A program made the position numbers and the translations under genes. A stretch of 64,000 nt of DNA, from the NCBI GenBank assembly GCA_003260075.1, contig QLIY01000546.1, positions 44,861 through 108,860 on the forward strand. The letters run 5' to 3'. Below are positions 59,315 to 64,000 of this stretch, one piece after another; the first letter of the stretch is position 1; the number at the start of each line of letters is the position of its first letter. Origin of the DNA: Phallusia mammillata (Eukaryota; Chordata; Ascidiacea; Phlebobranchia; Ascidiidae). The notes beneath the pieces were generated by a model. That model saw only the letters and a list, made by a program, of their open reading frames with translations. It was not told the origin of the DNA and made no database searches.

Positions 59315-59457
59315 GTGGTACAACTCAACCCATTAAATGATGAAGTGTTTTATTTACACGTTGTAACCTAAGCACGTTGCTATTATCATTACACTCAGAC
59401 AGCTGTGGCAAAACTGTACCTTAGCTCAAAACTGTACAGTCATGAAACGTTTTTTTT

Positions 59458-60980
59458 TCAGAGCTTCATAAAAAACAGACCAACCACCAAAGCCAACATC
59501 ATTGCCAGCATGTTAATCTTCACACCGGTTGATCCGTTGATCGTGTTGCATTTATCTGCAAAACAACATCAATTGATGTAAACATAGTGTCATTGTGCTA
59601 ATATAGTTTTATGGTGGGCACAGATTATTATTCGCGAAGTTTGATTCCTCTTTTTTTAATCTACTTTGAAAAATCTACATTTAGCGTTGAAATCTACATT
59701 AAGCCAAACCAAAATATGTTGCGAGGTAAGTCCAATTTATACATCTAACGTTTGAAAGTTATAGACCGACGATCGGTTATGATATCCTAATTATTCAATG
59801 CAAGGATTTCGCCTAACTGGCATCTTTAGGTGTTTTAAAACCACTGGATAAAACATAATAGAAGATGATTACGTAAGGCTCGGTTTAAAACATCCATAAG
59901 AAGAGGGGCTCGAACCGAACTTTTTGAAAAGAGTCCAGATTGGCCTCGTCTCACCTCTTGTGCAAGTTACTATGTTGCAAACGATGTCATCTGGGACATC
60001 TGCACATAAATCCACCGTCTGAGTTCCACAAGAGCGCACAATTCCACTTCCTGTAACGCTCGCCACTTGATAAAACAAACACATAATAAGTGATCTACGA
60101 GCTAAGAAATCAGCTATCAAGCATCGTCTTATACGCACAAATTGATGATAAAACAACAGTTTGACATGTTGTCACTGCGCTAGTGCAGTTGAGTATATGT
60201 GATGAATCTGGCGAAGGGCCTAAGCAGCTTGCTAAACCAGACACAACTCCTCCTACGTCGGTGTATGTGCAAGTAAAGCAGCTGATTCCGGAAGCTATAA
60301 CAAGAGATAAGACGTAAAAAAGTTAAAGTTTGTTTTTGTATCATTATATTTATCTGCCTCAAGCATTTGTAACCTAACGCCTTAAAAGAAAACAGGAAAA
60401 ATACAAACATATACAATAATAACGTGTATGCAAATTATGCTGCCTCCAAACTTTATAAAAAACAAATTATGCTTAAAGTACTTTTGTACATGTCATATAA
60501 ACGCATTCATTCAACAACTAGGTTTAATTAATTTAATCACAAACATAACTGAGTATTTCAAGTTTATAGAGCTCTTCTGGCAAATGGTTGTATATGACAT
60601 CGAAACGATGGAATAAAAATACATTTGCCAGATGACCTCCATAAACTTGATATTATGCCTGGCAGCAATAGCTTATGTATAACTGAGTACTTGTGTATGT
60701 AGAATACATCGTGCAGACGTTTTAACAATTGTTGTTACCATTATTAATGTAGTGTGTCAATCGAGTTAGAACAGGGTTTAATGCAATGTGTGTGGAGTGA
60801 CGTCACAGAAAGTAACACGGAACGGTCGATTAGAAGGATAGCGTTGATAAAAAGATAAAAGCAGGAGATATGGGTTATTACTTTTTAAGTAAGTGTATAG
60901 TGTTCATAGGGGGGGGGGGCAAACTTACCAGTTGATGCAACAGCAATCAGGGCAAGCGCTTTCAAAACGATGGCTTGCAT
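59458..60980 (-). CDS. Ly6/uPAR-like GPI-anchored protein, copy 3
   Basis: Exons 60980-60929, 60294-60139, 60065-59955 and 59555-59458 join in phase to 138 residues. The signal peptide is MQAIVLKALALIAVAST. The mature part starts ASGISCFTCTYT and the cysteine pattern matches copies 1 and 2. The C-N signature is DKCN, and the GPI signal MLAMMLALVVGLFFMKL is nearly identical to copies 1 and 2. Finger loops differ more than the ends, as expected if the loops carry ligand specificity. Exon 2 is one codon longer than in copies 1 and 2 and equal to copy 4. Its 5' end faces copy 4 about 1.5 kb away. Confidence 0.85.
60590..60675 (+). repeat. Dispersed repeat, degraded hammerhead-like family
   Basis: The words 'gacatcgaaacgatggaat' and 'cttgatattatgcctggcag' match the tails of the repeats at 41056 and 50940. 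The CTGATGA part is lost. Confidence 0.5.
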
Positions 60981-62447
60981 GATGTGAACTTAAATAAGTC
61001 AAGCTCACACTTAAATATACCTGAATTGGATGCCCATTTTTAATTCAAATTGTCGAATCTAACTTCATTTTAAAGTACACATCACATCGCCGTTTTTAAA
61101 CACACTTCACCTACTCTTACTTTCGTTAAAATTCCACTCACAGGCTAACCGATATCTTAATACACCCACGTTGCAACGAGACTTTTTTTTGCGTGGCAAT
61201 TGAAAAAAAATGTTTCGCTTGGCAAGTCACAACCCTCAGTCAGCAGGGGCTTTTGGAAGTGGAAAAAAACAACTTTTNAAAAAAAATGTTTCGCTTGGCA
61301 AGTCACAACCCTCAGTCAGCAGGGGCTTTTGGAAGTGGAAAAAAACAACTTTTTTCCGTTAAACCGCGATTCAAGAACCCGATGGTACCAACTTTTTGGC
61401 TTGCTTGCAGTGCTCAATCTCAACTAAATGAGCATTCCTTTGTTCTGTATCTCTAATTTTTCACCAATGATTGCGAGTGCAACTAAAAAGCATTTAATTT
61501 TTGTATAATTAATAATGTTTGAAAAAATAAAATAAATGGACAAAGAGAAAATTCCGGGATAGAATTTTTCGCTGAAATTGTCCCAGAATCCCGGGAAAGA
61601 AACTCTAGTGTCAATGCTATTAAGCGAATTTTTTTGTCATAAACCGGACAGTTTCAAAGCTTTAGAGCTAGTACGCCATATACTCCCAGTAGCTTAGGTT
61701 ATTATTTTCGTGTTTAAAGAGTTTAAAACTAGTAATGTGTCAGGGCTGTTTTTATTGTACAAATTAGTGTATTAGTGTACGATATCAATGGTAAATTGTA
61801 AATGCTCGCTACAACAACCCTGCCATTCGTAAACAACCTCAGTTGCGAACGTTCAAAATTGGCAACCTCAGTGCCTTTTTTAGAATAATGTACAAAGTGG
61901 AACTGTCTTCGTCGGCAACTACTATGCTCCAGTAGTTTTTAAGCCGCGCTCTGCATGATGTTCAAGTTGCTGGAAACCGAACTATTTGTTAAGTCTGTAA
62001 GTTGACTTTCAACGACGTTTTTCCAGGAACCGTTTGTTGACTGAAGTAGCAAAGTGATTTCCACTTAAAACAATAATTTAATGAATTTGCATTTTAGAAA
62101 TGCTAGTTAAATCTTGCAATAATTAGTGTAAGCTTATTTCATCAAATTCAACATCATGCAACGCATCCTTTTGACAGCAGTTGTCTTAATTGCTCTTGTA
62201 TCAACCGGTAAGTTCGTTTTCATGTTATAACTGAGGGGGGGGGGGCATTATGTTCAAGTTGCTGGAAACCGAACTATTTGTTAAGTCTGTAAGTTGACTT
62301 TCAACGACGTTTTTCCAGGAACCGTTTGTTGACTGAAGTAGCAAAGTGATTTCCACTTAAAACAATAATTTAATGAATTTGCATTTTAGAAATGCTAGTT
62401 AAATCTTGCAATAATTAGTGTAAGCTTATTTCATCAAATCCAACATC
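60981..62447. other. Divergent promoter spacer between Ly6-like copies 3 and 4
   Basis: This is the head-to-head interval. It contains a tandem copy joined by one N at 61278 (both sides carry 'tgtttcgcttggcaagtcac') and the first copy of the copy-4 leader before a G run at 62235-62245. No other gene was seen. Confidence 0.5.
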
Positions 62448-62525
62448 ATGCAACGCATCCTTTTGACAGCAGTTGTCCTAATTGCTCTTGTATCAACCGG
62501 TAAGTTCGTTTTCATGTTATAACTG
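61952..62525. repeat. G-run duplication of Ly6-like copy 4 first exon
   Basis: The copies 61952-62234 and 62246-62525 flank 11 G. Each holds a complete signal-peptide exon (62156-62207 and 62448-62499) with ATG and donor. The copies differ by a few bases, as expected for two alleles. Confidence 0.85.
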
Positions 62526-63594
62526 AACTTAGTTTTTACTGGCACATGTAAGACTTAAAAACAAACAGCCTCTTGAAGAATAATTTGCATGTTTATGTTT
62601 CGTTTGTCCTTTTATATGATAAGGTCGCAAGACTTGAGCTTGAGACAAAGAAATTAACTAGGAAACAAAAATCTCAAAACTAAAATTTATGTTGGACATT
62701 AAATAAACTATTTTGTTTCAGCTGCCGGCATCAGCTGTTTCGTGTGCAGCTACGTTATCGCGTCAGGGATGGCATTTGATCCCTCGGGTTGCATGGGTCC
62801 TGCACCAAACGCGTCACTTACAGTTGAATGCATCAACGCAGTGTCAACATGTCAAACGCTTTTCTCTATCGAACCTCGTACGTATACGATTTTTAAGTGA
62901 CTGGTTGTTGTTTTATGATGTTGGTTTGTTTTTCATGAAGTTGGGAGTGCCAATGCCACTTTAATTACCCGCCTTTGAGGTATTTCTGATCTTGCTGCTT
63001 CCACTGATGTATGTATCTCTGGAGACAACTGCACCATTTGCACGACAGGTTAACTATACCGAATAATGTTTGATTCGTTTGCGGAATGAACAGGGGTAAA
63101 ACCCTGCAAATAAAAAAAGATCTTGTGCTTACAAATACCAGTTTTTGGAACCAGTTTAAAATACGACTCACATTTTAACACCAGCAAACCGTCAGCAAGT
63201 TTGAATCCCTGCTGTCGAGTTCACGTTGATTCATATTTTGCAGATAACTGNAGACAACTGCACCATTTGCACGACAGGTAAACTATACCGAATAATGTTT
63301 GATTGGTTTGCGGAATGAACAGGGGTAAAACCCTGCAAATAAAAAAAGATCTTGTGCTTACAAATACCAGTTTTTGGAACCAGTTTAAAATACGACTCAC
63401 ATTTTAACACCAGCAAACCGTCAGCAAGTTTGAATCCCTGCTGTCGAGTTCACGTTGATTCATATTTTGCAGATAACTGCAACACCGGAAACGACCCATC
63501 AAGTGACGATGGAAACGGATCAACCAGTGTGAAGATCAACATTCCGACCATTGTGTTGACTTTGGTGGCAGGGCTGTTTTTCACGAAGCTTTAA
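62448..63594 (+). pseudogene. Ly6/uPAR-like protein, copy 4, with in-frame stop at a conserved cysteine
   Basis: Exons 62448-62499, 62722-62877, 62941-63048 and 63473-63594 have the same phases as the sister genes. The signal peptide is MQRILLTAVVLIALVST. The mature part starts AAGISCFVCSYV. The last exon gives DNCNTGNDPSSDDG and a GPI signal ending LFFTKL. In exon 3 the frame reads LITRL, then TGA (62976-62978), then G; the other three copies have TRVCG or VRSCG there, so the stop replaces the conserved Cys codon. A later acceptor (GAG before 62980) would skip the stop but lose conserved residues. The donor of exon 3 is GTTAAC here but GTAAAC in the duplicated copy after the N at 63251. It may be a recent pseudogene, a null allele or a base error. 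Confidence 0.65.
63032..63480. repeat. Duplication joined at N63251 in Ly6-like copy 4
   Basis: The blocks 63032-63250 and 63251-63479 are nearly the same: 'agacaactgcaccatttgca', 'gattcgtttgcggaatgaac' (or 'gattggtttg'), and 'caaaccgtcagcaagtttga'. Each ends at the acceptor of the last exon. It is an allelic-type duplication with one N as the join mark. Confidence 0.8.
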
Positions 63595-64000
63595 AAACTA
63601 TTAAACTGTCACATCATTATACATAGTCTTCAAAACATTTATACTCGCTCACCAAGCATTGATGTGAAATGTACAAAACTATTTGAAAGAAAGAAATTAA
63701 TAAAAACTTATTACTTAATTACATAGACTATGTAGGTAGATGGTAAAAGGTCTGCATATTAAATTTCGTTAAATTGTCTTCAGGTCTGTTAACTGTGTTT
63801 TAGTTTTTTAGTTCAGTTTCCTATCGGCTTTTGAAACGAACGGCACAAATAAACTCATAAAGCGACATACCTTATTGCTCAAACGTTTCGGCAAATGCTC
63901 ATGTCATCATCAGTGATATGAATCAGTCATTAAACCTTTGAACAGAACCGTATGTAATCTTCAGATAGGTTATCTGTGTTTTGTTTTTGAAGTTTAGTTG
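63595..64000. other. 3' flank of copy 4, inverted paralogue of copy 2 flank
   Basis: An AATAAAAAC poly(A) signal lies at about 63698. The words 'acatagactatgtaggtag', 'ggtctgttaactgtgtttta' and the hammerhead-like repeat on the minus strand (63913-63886) match, in inverted order, 53440-53830 beyond copy 2. This part of the flank came along in an inverted duplication. Confidence 0.6.

Larger units (their letters stand above)
55162..59457. other. Spacer between Ly6-like copies 2 and 3
   Basis: This contains a paralogue of the 51.3-53.3 kb spacer, MITEs at 55904 and 58907, a degraded hammerhead-like repeat at 56890-56940, a GTG-rich microsatellite at 57105-57160 and three long G runs. Short fragments between the G runs (58410-58573 and 58644-58800) do not match their surroundings. 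58644-58800 has an open frame with LLARFSFLGGKS and LLYFVAFVSN, family unknown. Confidence 0.5.

Noticed and set aside
1..64000. CRISPR array, prophage, operon or other prokaryotic system
   Set aside because: Spliced metazoan genes throughout. The spaced repeats are G-run duplications or MITEs and have no regular repeat-spacer structure.

Overview
The window looks like animal nuclear DNA from an invertebrate chordate. The best guess is an ascidian tunicate of the Ciona type. Genes are split into short exons with GT-AG introns, the DNA is AT-rich, there are many small MITE-type elements, and the proteins are metazoan families: MARVEL/plasmolipin, RGR-type opsin, Shaker-type K+ channel, AHSA1, CUB/sushi and Ly6/uPAR. 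The organism call is inferred from gene families and texture, not from a species marker. Exon boundaries were placed by hand from splice sites and checked for codon phase from exon to exon.

Layout. 1.43-2.72 kb (-): two-exon MARVEL/plasmolipin-like membrane protein. 7.3-11.05 kb (-): seven-exon RGR-like opsin of 280 residues with the retinal-binding lysine. 12.98-19.30 kb (-): six-exon membrane-anchored divergent kinase-like protein (447 residues) whose catalytic residues look lost. 22.13-31.10 kb (-): Kv1/Shaker-like channel in nine in-phase exons, with a very long S1-S2 linker and the selectivity filter split by an intron. 38.03-39.17 kb (+): intronless AHSA1 (Hsp90 ATPase activator). 41.95-45.54 kb (-): secreted CUB/sushi-like protein, incompletely assembled. 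47.47-63.59 kb: cluster of four Ly6/uPAR-like GPI-anchored three-finger genes, three on (-) and one inverted on (+). One lacks its ATG, and another has a stop at a conserved cysteine. The families have no obvious common pathway. The window is an ordinary gene neighbourhood plus one local gene-family expansion.

The strongest odd signal is technical. At roughly 40 places a run of 8-12 G separates two near-identical copies of the same 80-300 bp stretch, and six pure G runs of 70-95 bases also occur. Single N bases at 1801, 61278 and 63251 mark similar joins. In AHSA1 removing one such unit restores the length of the human protein. These are best read as false haplotype duplications made by assembly, so the true locus is shorter and several exons are shown twice.

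Other structure: hAT-like MITEs, several with exact 8-bp target duplications and empty paralogous sites; dispersed repeats with a hammerhead-ribozyme-like core (CTGATGA, stem, GAAA); tRNA-derived repeat fragments; and a foldback element at 51.9-52.5 kb.
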